NCBI RefSeq assembly: GCF_035046485.1 | Contig: NC_085137.1 | Span: 376,030,706 to 376,094,705, forward strand | From: Aedes albopictus | Lineage: Eukaryota > Arthropoda > Insecta > Diptera > Culicidae | Direction of reading: 5' to 3' | DNA: 64,000 nt | In this document: positions 24,009 through 36,403 of the stretch, in pieces | How the letters are laid out: each line of letters starts with the position of its first letter | Numbering within the stretch: position 1 is the stretch's first letter | Position numbers and translations under genes: made by a program | The notes under the pieces: model-generated | What the model was told of the DNA's origin: nothing | Databases searched by the model: none | What the model saw: the letters and a program-made list of their open reading frames with translations, nothing else

Positions 24009-27000
24009 CTCGGCTGTTCGAGTCCGTATGAAGTTGATCATCAATATTAACTTCTTTTCTCGATCAGCCTAGATAGCTGTGTAGTGTCGGTAGCGATTGT
24101 CTCAATTGGCTAAGAATAACACTACGGACCACCTGTTCCGGTGGTAAGAATCCACCAACAGGTGACCCCTAATTCATGGTGTGATGCGGCTTTATGCTTA
24201 CCGTGCCTAGGAATGAATGGCTAGGGGGGTCTAATAAAAACCTAACCGCTAACGGAGCCTGTGGAGTACCAGGGCGCCCTCCACAGTATGTAGCCCTTAC
24301 TGCGCTAACCGGAGCAATGGTGCAGTGGACCTTGTGTTTCTCCGAGACAATCAGCTGCCCTTCTTTAGTCTCACTTGAGGCTAAATAAGGGCGGGATTAT
24401 GAAGATGTTGTTAATTAGTTTAAATTTTCACCTATATGGTTTCGCATTATGCGATTTACAGAGTGTATTCTGTGTATCCTCGCCTTTGGCGTTTTCCAAT
24501 CGATACCGATTTGGTTTTATTGTTGCTGTTCTTTGTTGTGCTGCTGTTGCGAAGAGTTTAATCTTACCTAGTTTGGGTAGTGGCTACGGTTAGGATTGCT
24601 CAGATCAATCTTCAGCATAAAAGAACAGCAACGATCAATCTTTGCAGACTTATGCAAAATGGTACAGCCCAAGTGGCCTTGGTACAAGAACCTTACTTTC
24701 GTAAGGGAAATTTCTATCTAGGAAACCTTGTGAACCCGGTGTTTGCCACTTTCAGTAAACATGAAATGGCAAACTCGCGTGTCATGCCTCGAGCCTGTGT
24801 GCTTGTCAACAACGCAATAGTTGCTACACTCATCTCTGAACTAACCACCAGAGATGTATGTGCTATCACAATTGATGTATCTGTTGGAAACCTCAACAGG
24901 AAATACGTCTATTGTTCTGTGTATTTACCACATGATGAACCATCCCCTACGGATGCTTTCAAACAAGTCATCGCATACTGCACTTCAAAAGGCCTTCCGC
25001 TAATTGTTGGCAGTGATGCTAATGCTCACCATATCATCTGGGGCAGCTCAGACATTAACTTGAGAGGCTCCAAGTTTGATGGAGTACTTAAGTAGTACAG
25101 ATCTTGCATTACTTAACATAGGCAACCGCCCAACCTTCATGGTATCTGCTAGAGAGGAAGTGTTAGATATAACGCTTTGCTCTAGCAGAATTAGTCACGA
25201 GCTGACCAATTGGCATGTGTCAGATGAAGAATCTTTATCTGACCATCGCTATATCTTTTTTGAACATTTAAATGTTACTTCGCAAACATTGCGTTTCAGG
25301 AATCCTCGGTCAACAAACTGGGATCTTTATACTGATTTGGTTGCAGCCAAATTTCATGGATATTCACCATCCATTGACACTCCAAGTGATTTAGATGATG
25401 CCGTTGATACTACAACGACCTTCATCATGGAAGCTTTTGAAGAAGCATGCCCTCTACGGTCTGTGAAGATCACAAGAGGAACCCCTTGGTGGAACTCTGA
25501 TCTGGCGAAACTCAGGAAACAATGTAGAAAGAGTTGGAACAGACGACGTTCGGCTGGTTCGGAGGCTTTCAGGTCGGCTCGCAAGGCCTACAGGAAAGCT
25601 CTCCGGTCTGCTGAACGATCCGGCTGGAAAAACCTTTGTACAAATGTTTCCAGCTTGAGTGAAGTCAGTCGGTTAAACAAAATCCTTGCGAAATCTAAGG
25701 ATTTCCGGGTGAACGAACTTCGTTTGCCAAATGGTGATCTGACTTCCTCTGATGAGGAAGTTCTGGAATGCTTATTCAGCACACACTTCCCTGGATGTGT
25801 GGATATTACATCTTCGGATGATCCTGATGTCTTTTCTTGTAGTTATGATTCTTTACCTTCGGCTCGGAGTATTGTAACTATAGAATCGATTGAGTGGGCT
25901 CTTAATAGCTTTGCTCCTTTCAAATCTCCTGGGGCAGATGGGATTTATCCTATTTTGCTTCAGAAGGGATTTGATTATTTTCAAACATGTTTTGAAAAAA
26001 CTACTTGTTTGCAGTTTTGCTACAGGGTATATTCCCAAATCCTGGAGGGATATTACTGTAAAGTTTATTCCGAAAGTGGGTCGTGCGTCGTATGAAGAAG
26101 CAAAGAGTTTCAGACCTATCAGTTTGACCTCTTTTCTTCTGAAATGCTTAGAACGCATTGTGGATCATCATATCCGTGATGTTCATCTGGCCAACGTGCC
26201 TCTTCATGTGAACCAACATGCCTACCAATCTGGTAAGTCCACTGTGACTCTTTTACACAAGGTTGTTTACGATATCGAGAAAGCATTCGCTCAAAAGCAA
26301 TCTTGTTTGGGTGTTTTCTTAGATATCGAGGGTGCCTTTGACAACGTGCCTTTCGATGCCATATTGGAAGCCGCACGGAGTCATGGTATATCTCCAATGA
26401 TTTCCAATTGGATTCACCAAATGCTCAAAAACCGATATCTTTTCTCGACATTGCGTCTAGCAGGGATTAGGAAATTGAGTGTTTGTGGATGCCCCCAAGG
26501 GGGAGTCTTATCACCGCTTTTGTGGAATCTCGTAGCAGATACGCTATTGAGGCAACTCAATAATAGCGGTTTTCCTACTTATGGTTTTGCCGACGACTAC
26601 CTAACATTGTTAGTTGGTATGTGCATCAGCACCCTTTTCGACCTGATGCAAAACGCCCTTCAGGTAGTTGAGGGTTGGTGTCGCCAATATGGCCTTTCGG
26701 TTAATCCGAGTAAAACATCTATTGTTCTTTTCACGGAAAGGCGAAACCGTAATGGCGTTCGACCTTTGCGTCTCTTTGATTCTGAAATCGATGTGACTGA
26801 ACAGGTAAAGTACGTTGGAGTCATTCTTGATTCCAAGCTTTCCTGGACACCTCACATTGAGTTCAGAATCAAGAAAGCTTGTATGGCCTTCGGGCAATGC
26901 CGGCGTACTTTTGGTACAACTTGGGGTCTAAAACCCAAGTATATCAAATGGATTTACACAACTATGGTTCGGCCAATATTGGCTTATGGATGTCTTGTGT

Positions 27001-28483
27001 GGTGGCAAAAGGGTGAAGTGAGAACGGTCCAATCAAAATTAGGCCATCTCCAAAGGATGTGCTTAATGGCGATGTCTGGAGCGTTCTCTTCAACTCCTAC
27101 GGCAGCGCTAGAAGTTCTCTTTGACGTTGCCCCACTACACATTCATCTCAAACAAGAAGCCCTTTCTTGCACTTACCGGTTACGGGTACTCGGTCTACTA
27201 GAGGAAACTCCTGTGAACCGCAGTTCAACACACACCTCGTTGTTTCCACTTTTGGAGAAATGGGACAAAATTGTCCTTGCTCCAAGTGATCTTACAAATG
27301 CTTGTAATTTTCCATATAGGACATTTTCCACGAAATTCCCTTCCCGGGAAGAGTGGACATCTGGTTATCTGGAAAGAAGTATTTCAGACGGCATCGTATG
27401 TTACACTGATGGCTCCCTTCTCGAAGGTCGAGCAGGTGCTGGTGTTTATTCTCGTGAGCTAAGGCTGTATCAGTCTTATTCACTTGGTAGACACTGTACC
27501 GTTTTTCAGGCCGAAATCTTTGCTCTTATGTGCGGAGTGCAATCAGCACTTCAACAGCACGTAATGGGCAAAGTAACATACTTCTGTTCAGATAGCCAGG
27601 CTGCTATTAAAGCACTTGCTTCGGCCAACTCCAGGTCGAAGATAGTTATCGCTTGTCGAACTCAAATCGAGGAGCTGAATTCAGCAAACGCTGTTCACCT
27701 TCTATGGGTACCTGGTCATTCTTCCATCGCTGGAAATGAATTGGCTGATGAGTTAGCTCGCTCTGGAGCATCACATGACTTCATTGGCCCTGAGCCAGCT
27801 ATTCCGATATCGAAGTGTTGGATTAAGCTTCAGATTCACACCTGGGCTGTCACTCAACACAGACAATATTGGAATAGTTTGGAATCATGTCGTCAAACCA
27901 AATTGTATAGTGCTGAGCCATCTCTACGGGTGGCGAAGTATCTAACTAATCTGTCCAAGCAGAATTGCAGCATGCTGGTCAAAGCATTGACTGGCCACTG
28001 CCGACTCAGCTATCACATGGCGAATATTCAGCAAGCTGATTCATTTGCCTGTGATAGCTGTGAATCCGATTATGGAACTTCGTATCATTTGATATGTAAC
28101 TGTCCAGTTTTCGCGCAACTGCGTTTCCGAGTATTCGGTAAACACTTATTAAGTGAAACTGACTTCAGAAACCTGAATCTTCAGGATATTCTGTTGTTCT
28201 TAACCCGCTGTGGTAAAGAGCTATAGGCTCTCTTTCGCTTTATGCGTTATTACAGTGCCCTTTTCAGGGCGCTGTTTGAACCCATTGTGGTACGCTTGTG
28301 CGTTAGTACCCTCTTCCAGGGTATTTTTCCTATTTCCCTACCTGTCCCTATCCCCATCCAAATCCTTTTTCCTTCCTTTTCCCTCAGGTAGATGATGAAA
28401 TAGGCTGTTATTTTGGCGATGGCACAAATGTCCCAAATGGAGGATAACGTGCCTCTGGAGCCGGCCTTCTGATACCTGATACC
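24009..28483 (+). mobile_element. Nearly complete Lian/LOA-like LINE
   Basis: A perfect 15-bp direct repeat TGTGGTCGTTCCAGT flanks the element (23994-24008 and 28484-28498), so both ends are defined and the 4475-bp copy appears full length. It has a 5' UTR of about 0.55 kb, a single ORF with endonuclease, reverse transcriptase and RNase H, and a 3' UTR of about 260 bp ending in GGCCTTCTGATACCTGATAC. The lack of a separate gag-type ORF1 and the presence of RNase H match the LOA clade, whose Aedes member is called Lian. The order of domains is seen; the clade name is from memory. Confidence 0.88.
24562..28226 (+). pseudogene. Polyprotein of the Lian-like LINE: endonuclease, reverse transcriptase, RNase H
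   Basis: The frame opens after a TAA at 24559. No ATG precedes the first conserved block (VRIAQINLQHKRTAT), so the start is lost or non-canonical. The APE-type endonuclease occupies 24580-25270, with QEP near 24683, SDANAHHIIWGS near 25012 and SDHR near 25238. The reverse transcriptase follows: FKSPGADGIYP near 25920, FLDIEGAFDN near 26315, CPQGGVLSP near 26490 and the catalytic GFADDY near 26584. The RNase H at about 27394-27765 shows the acidic residues in YTDGS, AEIFAL, SDSQAA and ELADELA. A terminal C-x2-C-x8-H-x3-C-type motif sits near 28050-28090. Single-base frameshifts near 25068 and 25982 break the frame, so this copy is probably inactive despite good overall preservation. Confidence 0.88.
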
Positions 28484-28498
28484 TGTGGTCGTTCCAGT

Positions 28499-29020
28499 GT
28501 TGGTTGAGACGTTAATTAGATGTGGCCGTGGTGATAGAAATACTCGGAGTTGTTATTTTGCTCAGGAAGGGAGGAAGGGAAGGAAGGGAAAAGAAAAGAA
28601 GGGAAGGAAAGGATATGATTAGTAGTTGTTATTCGGTACAGTAGAGAGGTTGTGGTGATACACTGGGTTCAGTTTTTATATGGCTGGTCGATTCGCAAGA
28701 TGAAAATATGTAACAATCCAATGTATTCACTCAATGGCTGTTCAGAATGGTTCCACGGACATGGATAGCAAATCATTAATTTTTCAACATATCGGATGTG
28801 TTTTAAAAATCGTTCATTTATGTAATGTACTTTTTCCCTGAAGTACGAAAACGCGCGATCGCGAGTTAATGATTTACATCCCATTTTCAAGGGATCCCTA
28901 CAAGCTCAATGCATCATTCAAGCACTTTTGAATATCAGCGTTGATGAAGCTGTTCAAATATTACGTAACATGTTTGGGAAAAAATAGATTTTATTTACTC
29001 AAAATAAATTACATTACATA
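28499..29020. other. Unassigned stretch with a purine tract
   Basis: A GGAAGG/GGGAAA-rich purine tract runs from about 28565 to 28613. The remainder shows no coding or repeat signal that can be supported. Confidence 0.5.
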
Positions 29021-29025
29021 ATCTT

Positions 29026-29568
29026 TCAACAACCCTTTACTTGTTCTCCCAAGAACCCTGCCTCGACCAAGTTGGCAGGACGCTGCCCAAACCCTCTCTG
29101 AACTAAAGGGCAGGGAATACTAGTGGTTGTCATCCCATCAATAATACAGACAGTTGCTGGTTCATCTTTCATATATGCAAGGAACAACCGAACAACCCTC
29201 ATAATACCAGGATCACGTAGCCTTGCCTTTAAGAAGCGACCGAGGCTCTCCCTCAGCAGATTGTTCAGTAAGGCGGTCGATGGGTGGGCGCATTGGGTCG
29301 AGCTGCATTTCACTATCATGTTGCTGTTGAACTTGTTGCTACTGCTGCTGTTGTTGTTGTTGTTGTTGCTGTTGATGTTGTTGCTGTTGATGCTGCTGTT
29401 TTTGCAAGGTTCCTTGCTGTGTTTGGTTGTGTTGGGGTTGAAGTTGAGCATGATTTGGTATGTTTTGCTGCAGTTGTTGTGTTTGTTGGATTCGATAAGG
29501 GTTGATCGTTTCACCTTTTTTGAAAGTGATGAAACTTTATTTTGCAGCAGTCGTTGAAAGTGCTGCAA
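29026..29568 (-). other. Glutamine/asparagine-repeat ORF, probably non-functional
   Basis: A minus-strand frame of 180 codons crosses a (CAA/CAG)n tract (29330-29405 on the + strand as TTG/CTG). In the neighbouring frame the same tract reads as a Q-rich protein (GTLQKQQHQQQQ followed by a longer Q run) with a stop soon after it. Neither frame shows a domain. It may be a relic of a Q-rich exon or retroelement gag, or just a microsatellite within non-coding DNA. A short (CAAT)n tract lies at 29776-29793. Confidence 0.3.
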
Positions 29569-29924
29569 TCGGATGCTCAGTAGATTCCGGTGGGCCAGAG
29601 AATTGATTTTTTTGCCATTACCAAAAGTTGTTTATCTGTAGGTTTGTTGGTCGCATTGTTATTGTAGTCTTGGTGTACATTTTTCTTTCGATGCTTTTTA
29701 TTTCGTGTCACCTTCTTAGTTGTGTTTCCGAGGGTGGCATCAGCCAAGGGCTGAAAGTCTCTTTAATAACGACAAATCAATCAATCAATCAATCATTTTT
29801 GAAATTTTGTCAAAAAATCTGAAGTACATATGCATCTGCAAAGTTGGTATCTTTATCAATGATGCTTAGACAATCAAAAACCTTAATTTTGTATGAAGAC
29901 GCTAGATTGATATGTCGCGGCATG

Positions 29925-30020
29925 ATGATTACATAGGAAAACATCCGTGTACAGTACCGGGAATCCAACCCCTAGGGCTTAACAGCTGAATAAAATGGTC
30001 CCGTAGCTTAACTAGCTCAT
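29925..30020 (-). repeat. tRNA-like SINE fragment
   Basis: On the minus strand an A-box-like TAGTTAAGCTACGGGACC is followed by a B-box-like GGTTGGATTCCCGG, then a short body. The arrangement resembles a tRNA-derived SINE head. No A tail or flanking duplication was identified. Confidence 0.35.
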
Positions 30021-31021
30021 AGTTATCTATTCTGCGTTACGAGAGAAATAAAATAAAACTCCATACATGCATGAATACATAAACATGATCTAATCCATTG
30101 ACAAACCCTTTTCTGTCAAGTGAATCACCATCGTAGACCGCCTTAATCTACTAATTGAACGAACATTCCTAAAAGTACCACTACAACAACGGTGCAACAA
30201 GCAAACAATGAACGGAAAATAAAAACTTCTTATCAATTTCCCTGTTTTTAAATTGCTCAACCCCACCTCGATTCCATGAGCCAACGAGTACATACGGCAC
30301 GAGTCAACTTAGCCAAACAAAACACACACGGCAGTGCAGCAGTGTAACAGAAAGCCCAGTCTCGATAAGCAACTGTAGCGTGAGCGCTCGGCGACGACGG
30401 AGATAAGAAAGCGTAGAATGAAGCGTGCATTTTCACCGATTCGTGGGAGCAGCAGCGTACAAACCGAATACAAAAATATGGAACAGAGACCCAATTTCGA
30501 GAGAAGCACAAGCACCTGCTAAACACAGCAGCTGCAGAAGCTTGCAACCGAAAATTTTGAAGGTCAGTACCAACGCTGCCTGCGCAGCTCAAGTGGAAAA
30601 TAATACCCAGTACACGAACGAATTATAATGGCTATAATCCAAGAGTTCAATGCGAACAATCATCGTTGCCCATTCCTTTTCGAAACGGATTGTGACGATG
30701 GACGACCAAGCGAAGCAAAAATAGAAAACGTTAAAAATGAAAATCGATCCAATGCCGCGACGACGAAGGCGGTCTATAATGTTCGGCTGGCAGCGATAAG
30801 AGCGAAATTACTTCTCTAGCCGGCCAAGTCCGGTATTTGCTTGGAAGTGCTCTCGATGAATCATAAACTATTTGTTCAATGGAGAGTGCAGTGATTGTCA
30901 GAGCGATGACGTTGCAGCGCCCACTAGCGTGTAAGTGCCATTGTGTCCAGCCGATCGCCGTTGGTCTGGAGGTTTTTGAACTTTGGCCGTGGTGACCAAC
31001 ACGAGTCGGCATGATCAGTGC
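30021..31021. other. Possible upstream region or 5' UTR of the candidate exon at 31022
   Basis: This is more even in base composition than the surrounding DNA and free of recognisable repeats. Short ORFs at 30425-30628 and 30628-30819 have no domain. It could be promoter or 5' UTR sequence if the candidate exon is real. Confidence 0.3.
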
Positions 31022-31243
31022 ATGGATCGAGACGCAACAATTGAAATCGAAACACATCGATTGAGCAATGCATTTAATTGTAATGGAAACGGGTTACACT
31101 TTTCTCCGGAGACTCCGGAGAGCGTCGGCAAGGTTTGCAATGGATGGATCAATAGCAACATGTCGATTGTGCAACAAACAGCTCATTATGCCACACGCGA
31201 ATCCATTGCATTGAATCTTTCGAGTAGAGTGGGGTACCTTATG
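31022..31243 (+). CDS. Candidate first coding exon of an unrecognised gene
   Basis: An ATG at 31022 opens a 74-codon frame that runs straight into a consensus donor (ATG/GTAAGT at 31241-31249). The predicted peptide starts MDRDATIEIETHRL and ends SSRVGYLM. Its composition is balanced, unlike repeat-derived frames nearby. No signal peptide, membrane segment or family motif was recognised. The exon would end in phase 0, and no convincing next exon was found downstream, where repeat arrays begin at about 31400. It may also be a chance ORF followed by a fortuitous donor. Confidence 0.3.
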
Positions 31244-31399
31244 GTAAGTTTCCTGTTCCCAAGTAGAGCACTCAAGTAAAGTTGCTCCTTTTTTCCGTAA
31301 GTAATGTTGACATTTGTTTAACTAACAGCATTTTAATGAAACGATGTACCTACAGCATCGGAAGGATCAGAAGAATGTGAAGAATAATAAAATTGACGA

Positions 31400-33975
31400 T
31401 TTCTGCATGAGTTCCTAGTGGGATTCATCCTTGTGGAATTTCTAAAACAGTTTCTTCTGGGAATGCTCCGTTTTTTTTGTAATGCTTCTGAAATTCTTCC
31501 GGTAGTTTCTTCAGGAGCTTCTCAAGTCGTTTCTTTAGGGTTCTCTACAACAGTTTCTTTTGAGATTCTTCCAGAAGCACTTTCTGAGTTTCCTCCTAGA
31601 GTTCTTCCAGAATTCATTCTGTGATACTTCGAAGAATTGATTCTAAAATTGTCTCAAGCAGTTCCCCAAGAATTCGATATTTGTTTTAGAAGTTCAAGAT
31701 TTTCCCAAAAAGTCCTCTAGTAATAATGCCTGGAAACTCATCCAGCAGTTCCATAGAAATATTTGCAGAAGTTTCTCACAAACAAATCCTCTAAAATTCC
31801 TCTAGGAGTTTCCTGTGACCTCCTCCAGGAATGTCCTGAGAATTCCTTCAGGAGTTCCCCGGCAATTTCTCCAGGAGCTCCCCGGTAATTCCTCCAAGAA
31901 TTCGCCGGGATTACCTTCAGCAGTTCCCTGGATTTTTTTTCCAGGAGTTTCCCGGGAATTCCTCTAGAAGTTCTCCGGGCATTTTTTTCAGGAGTTCTCC
32001 GAGAATTACTTCATGAGTTCCCCAGGAATTTCTTTAAAAATTCTCCGAGAATCTCCAGGAGTTCACCACGAATTTCCGAAAAAGTTTCCCGGAAATCCCT
32101 CCAGGAGTTCCCCAGGATTTCCTCTTGAAATTCCTCCAGAAGTTCTCCGCGAATTCCTCCAAGAGTTCCCCGGAAATTCCTCCAAAAATTCTCCTAGAAT
32201 AACTCCAGGAGTTCCACTTCAGGAGTTCCCAGGGAATTCCCCCAGGAGTTCTCCGAGAATTTTTCCAGAAACCCCTCGAAAATCCCTCCAAGAGTTCCTC
32301 GGGAATTTCTCCAGGAACCCCTCGAAAATTTCGCCAGAAGTTCCTCGGGGAATTCTTCCAGAAGTTACTATGAGATTCCTTAGAAATTCTTCCTTAGAAG
32401 TTCTCCTGAACTCCTGGAGATAATCCCGAGGAGCTTCTGAATGAGCTCATGTTGAACTTCTGCAGGATTTCCCAAGCAATTCGTGGAGAACTTCTCTAAC
32501 ATTTTCTAGAAGAAATCCAGGGGAACTCCTGAGGAACGCCCGAGGAACTCATGAAGGTATTCGAGGAGCTCCTTGAGAAATTCCCAGAGAACTTCTTAGG
32601 AAAAAGTTGAAGAGGAATTCCGGAGCAAATTATCAAACAATTTCCTAGGAATGTCTAGAAGTTGCCAGGGATTTCCTGGGAACATTGCCGAGAAACTCCA
32701 GGAGAGATTCTCGAGTAAGTCCTGGACAGCTTTCCGAGAAATCCCAGAAGAATACCTAAAGGTATTCTCGTGAAACTCCTGAAGGAATTCCCAAGGAGCT
32801 CTTGGGGAAACTTTCGAGGAACTCCTGGAGAAATTTCTTAGGAACACCTTTTTTCCAGGAGGCCTCCGAGAATTACTTCATGAGTTCCCCAGGAACTCCT
32901 CCATGAGAATACCTTCAGGAGTTTCCCAGGAATTTCCGAAAGTTTCCCGGAAATTCAATCCAGGAGTTCCTCAGGATTTCCTCTTGGAGTTCCCAGGAAA
33001 TTCTTTCAGGAGTTCCCCGCAAATTTCTCCAGGATTTCCTTCAAGAGTTCCCCGGGATTTCCTGTAGTAGTTCTCCGGGAATTTCTCCAGGAGTTTCCCG
33101 GAACTTCCTCCAAAAAATTCTCCCAGAATGCCTCCAGGAGTTCCCCTCCAAGAGTTCCCAGGGAATTTCCCCAGGAGTTCTCAGAGAATTCTTCCAGGAA
33201 GTCACCGGGATTTCCTCCAGGAGTTCCTCGGGAATTTCTCCAGAAGTTCCTCGGGAATTCTTCCAGAAGTTTCTCAGAGATTCCTTAGAAATTCTTCCAA
33301 GAGTTCTCCTGGAAGAAATGTTCTAGGAACTCTTGAAGATATTCCCGAGGTGCTTCTGAATGAGCTCATGTAGAACTTCTTCAGGATTTCCCAAGTGACT
33401 CGTGGAAAACATTTAATAGAAGAATTCCAGAGGAACTCCTAAAGGAACGCCCGAGGAGCTCATGAAGGTACTCGGAGGAACTCCTTGAGAAATTCCCAGA
33501 GAACTTCCTAGGAAAATCTTGAAGAGGAATTCCGGAGGAAATTATGAAACAATTTCCTAGGAATTTCTGGAAGTTGCCAGAGATCTCCTGGGAACATTGC
33601 CGAGGAACTCCAGGAGAGATTCCCGAGTAAGTCCTGGACGAGGAATTTCAGAAGATTACCAAAAGGTACTCCCGTGAAACTCCTGAAGGAATTCCCGAGG
33701 AGCTCTTGGGGAAATTTCCCAGGAACTCCTGAATGAATTCTCGTTGAACATCTTGAGGTATTCCCGAGCAACTCCTGGAGAAATTTCTTAGGAAACACCA
33801 AGAATCCATGACTCTTGGAGGAACTCCTGATAAACTCCTTAATAGATCTCCGTTAAAATCCTACAGGAACCACCCATCGAAATCCTGAATGAATTTCCTG
33901 TAATGTCCTAAAAAACTACCGGGATTTCCTAGGAAAATTGCCGAGTAACTCTAGAAGGCATTCGCGCAGTTATGG
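31400..33975. repeat. GAATTCC-type array with higher-order structure
   Basis: Imperfect units near 24 bp (for example CCAGGAGTTCCCCGGGAATT and its complement) fill the block. The dominant strand flips: CCTCCAGGAGTTCC-type units prevail at 31.8-32.4 kb and 32.87-33.37 kb, and GGAACTCCTGAAGG-type units at 32.4-32.85 kb and 33.37-33.97 kb. Larger landmarks recur with their order kept, such as GAGAATTACTTCATGAG at 32001 and 32868, and AACATTGCCGAG at 32681 and 33593. This shows a higher-order unit of roughly 0.87-0.93 kb containing both orientations. ORFs across it are repeat by-products. Confidence 0.85.
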
Positions 33976-34137
33976 CTCCTTCGCGTGTCATCGCAAAATG
34001 GCTTCTTCAAAATCATTGACCGAAATCAACTTTGCACAACATTGCACCAATACATATTTGAAAAAAAAAATCGACGCTTATCTTATCCTATAAAATAATC
34101 AATTTCCCGCAAGATATTTGGCATAAAAATGTATTCA

Positions 34138-35560
34138 CTTAGAAATTCTTCCAAGGGTTCTCCTGGAAGATTTTTTTGGGAATTCCTGGAGATATTCCCA
34201 AGGAGCTTCTGAATGAGCTCATGTAGAACTTATGCAGGATTTCCCAAGTAGCTAGTGGAGAACTTCCCCAGCATTTTCTAGCAGAAATCCAGGGGAACTC
34301 CTGAAGGAACGCCCGAGGAACTCATGAAGGTATTCGAGAAGCTCCTTGAGAAATTCCCAGAGAACTTGCTAGGAAAATCTTGAAGAGGAATTCCGGAGGA
34401 AATTGTGAAACAATTTCCTAGGAACTTTTGAAAGTTGCCAGGGATCTCCTGGGAACATTGCCGAGAAACTCTAGAACAGATTCCCGAGTAAGTCCTGGAC
34501 ATCTTTCCGAGGAATTTCAGAAGAATACCTAAAGGTATTCCCGTGAAACTCCAGAAGGAATTCTCGAGGAGCTTTTGAGGAAATTTCCGAGGAACTCCTG
34601 AATGAATTCTCGTGGAACTTCTTGAGGTATTCCCGAGGAACTTCGGGAGAAATTTCATAGGAACACCTTGAAGAGTTCACATGGAACTATTGAGAAAGTG
34701 CTTGATAAATCTCCGGGGAACTCCTGCAGAATTACCCATGGAAATCCTGAATGAATTCCCAGTGAAGTCCTAAACAAATTACCGGGATCTCCTAGGAAAA
34801 TTTCCGAGCAACACCTGAAGGGATTTGCGAAGTTATGGAGGAATTCCGTGGAAGAATTTCCGAGGAACTTCTGGTAGAACTGCTAGAAATATTCTCAAAG
34901 AACCTCTGAAGAAATTCTCAAACTACTTCTGCAGAAATTTGCGGGGAATTTTTGAAAAAAAATCCTGGGAACTCGTGGAGAAATTTTCGGGGAAGTTGTG
35001 GAGGAATTCCCAAGAAACTTCTGAAAAATAAATTGCCAAGGCACTCCTGGAAAGAATCACGAAGAAACATCTTCAGGAATTCCAATGCAATTCTGTTGGA
35101 GGAATTTCCAAGGATCCTAAAAAAAACACCTGGAAGAATTCTTTTGAAGAAGTCCTGAATAATTTCCCAAAGAACTTCTGCAGAAATTCTCGGACAACTC
35201 CTGGAAGCATTACCTGAGAACTTCTGTACGGTTTCCCAGGGAACTCCTGGAAGAAGTGCCGTTGAACTCCTGAAGAAATTACCAAGGAACTTCTGGAGGA
35301 AATCCCGAGGAACTCTTGTGGGAATTTCCGAGATGCTCATTGAGGAATTCCCGTGCAACTCTCTGAGGAGGTATTCCTGCAAAAATCCCGAGAAAATCCT
35401 GCACCGTTTTCCGAGGAGCTCCTGGAGGAATTTCCAAGGAACTGCTGAAGGAATTCCCGAGGCACTCCTGGAGAAATTCCCGAGGAACTTCTGAAGAAAT
35501 CCCCGATGAACTTCTGGAGCATTTTCTGAAGAACTCCTGAAGAACGAAGCATTTCCCCCA
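34138..35560. repeat. GAATTCC-type array, third higher-order copy and tail
   Basis: 34138-34690 repeats the second half of the higher-order unit seen at 32.4-33.8 kb; the AACATTGCCGAG landmark recurs at 34454. From 34690 to 35560 only the basic GGAACTTCTGGAGGAATTTC-type units continue. A 160-bp AT-rich non-repeat segment (33976-34137) separates it from the preceding block; its left flank resembles 34815-34840, so it may be an insertion. Confidence 0.8.
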
Positions 35561-35569
35561 ATTTAATCT

Positions 35570-36322
35570 CCTTGTACGGTACCGGTCACTTTAATTAGTC
35601 CGGAAAAAGCGTCATTTCATGGTCGATGCCTTCAGTACGCAAATCATTTGCGCAACCCTTAGACATCCGGTCGTCCACACTAACTAGACTCCGCCGAGCA
35701 AAACAAAACGCATTCCTATAGCGATTCATGAAGATAGAACGTACACACGCATATTATGCACGGTTTTCCGAGTTTCTCCGAGAACAATCGGACCTTCTGT
35801 TCTTGTGTTACATGATGGCTTCATTCTACGAATGCGAAACAAAAAAAAACAGCATCAAGTTGACCCAAGCGACTGCTAAGTGAAGCGTTTCCAGCAGCCA
35901 GATCAAAACAGGAATACCTACAAGCGGTGTTGTTGCCTTGTGACAACGCACAGTTCGGGGAGTCATGAGACCGTGACATTTAAAACAAGTATTAATACCT
36001 ACGAGGAATATACATACATATGCAGCTGCGAGAGGAAACAACACACGCGGGTGAAATCAAAAGCGGAACTGTGGGTGAACAAATTTGGTTGAACTTTTGA
36101 CTCCGATGCATTTTCCTGTCTGTAACAGCATAAATGTGCTTGTTGGTCACGGTTCAGACTTCAGTAGGGAGTAATTTGGATGACCTTGGTGAGATGAGTT
36201 TTATAAATCGAACAGCGTGGCGCTGTCAAACCGAAGTGTGTACTTATTCAAGGTTGAAGGATTCGTCATTGATATAATGGTCATCATTGATATTTTGAAA
36301 GCAGTTTTCTCGTTCAAAACAC
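35570..36322. other. Intergenic stretch without supported genes
   Basis: Short ORFs on both strands at 35826-36092 have no domain. Nothing else is supported. Confidence 0.45.
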
Positions 36323-36403
36323 AAATATTCGTTATGAAAATGTATTCACTGTATTTAAGATGAAGAGTGGAATGTAGTGAATACATTTTCATAACGAATA
36401 TTT
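36323..36403. repeat. Perfect 28-bp stem-loop
   Basis: Arms 36323-36350 and 36376-36403 are exact reverse complements around a 25-nt loop. The outer part reads AAATATTCGTTATGAAAATG. It could be a tiny MITE, as a diverged single arm ends at 34144 (AAAATGTATTCACT), or a precursor-like hairpin. The structure directly abuts the MITE fragment at 36404. Confidence 0.75.

Noticed and set aside
23994..28498. Reading the 15-bp flanking repeat as part of the LINE
   Set aside because: The repeat occurs once on each side directly next to the termini and the flanks beyond it differ, as for a target duplication.
29123..29557. Leucine/valine-rich ORF on the + strand
   Set aside because: It is the complement of the CAA/CAG tract and has no domain.
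32013..32423. Long ORF (136 codons) and similar ORFs in the arrays at 34.3-35.4, 46.6-47.0 and 4.2-5.2 kb
   Set aside because: The peptides only echo the DNA repeat (EFPGNSSRSSP-like), appear on both strands and in several frames, and have no domain.
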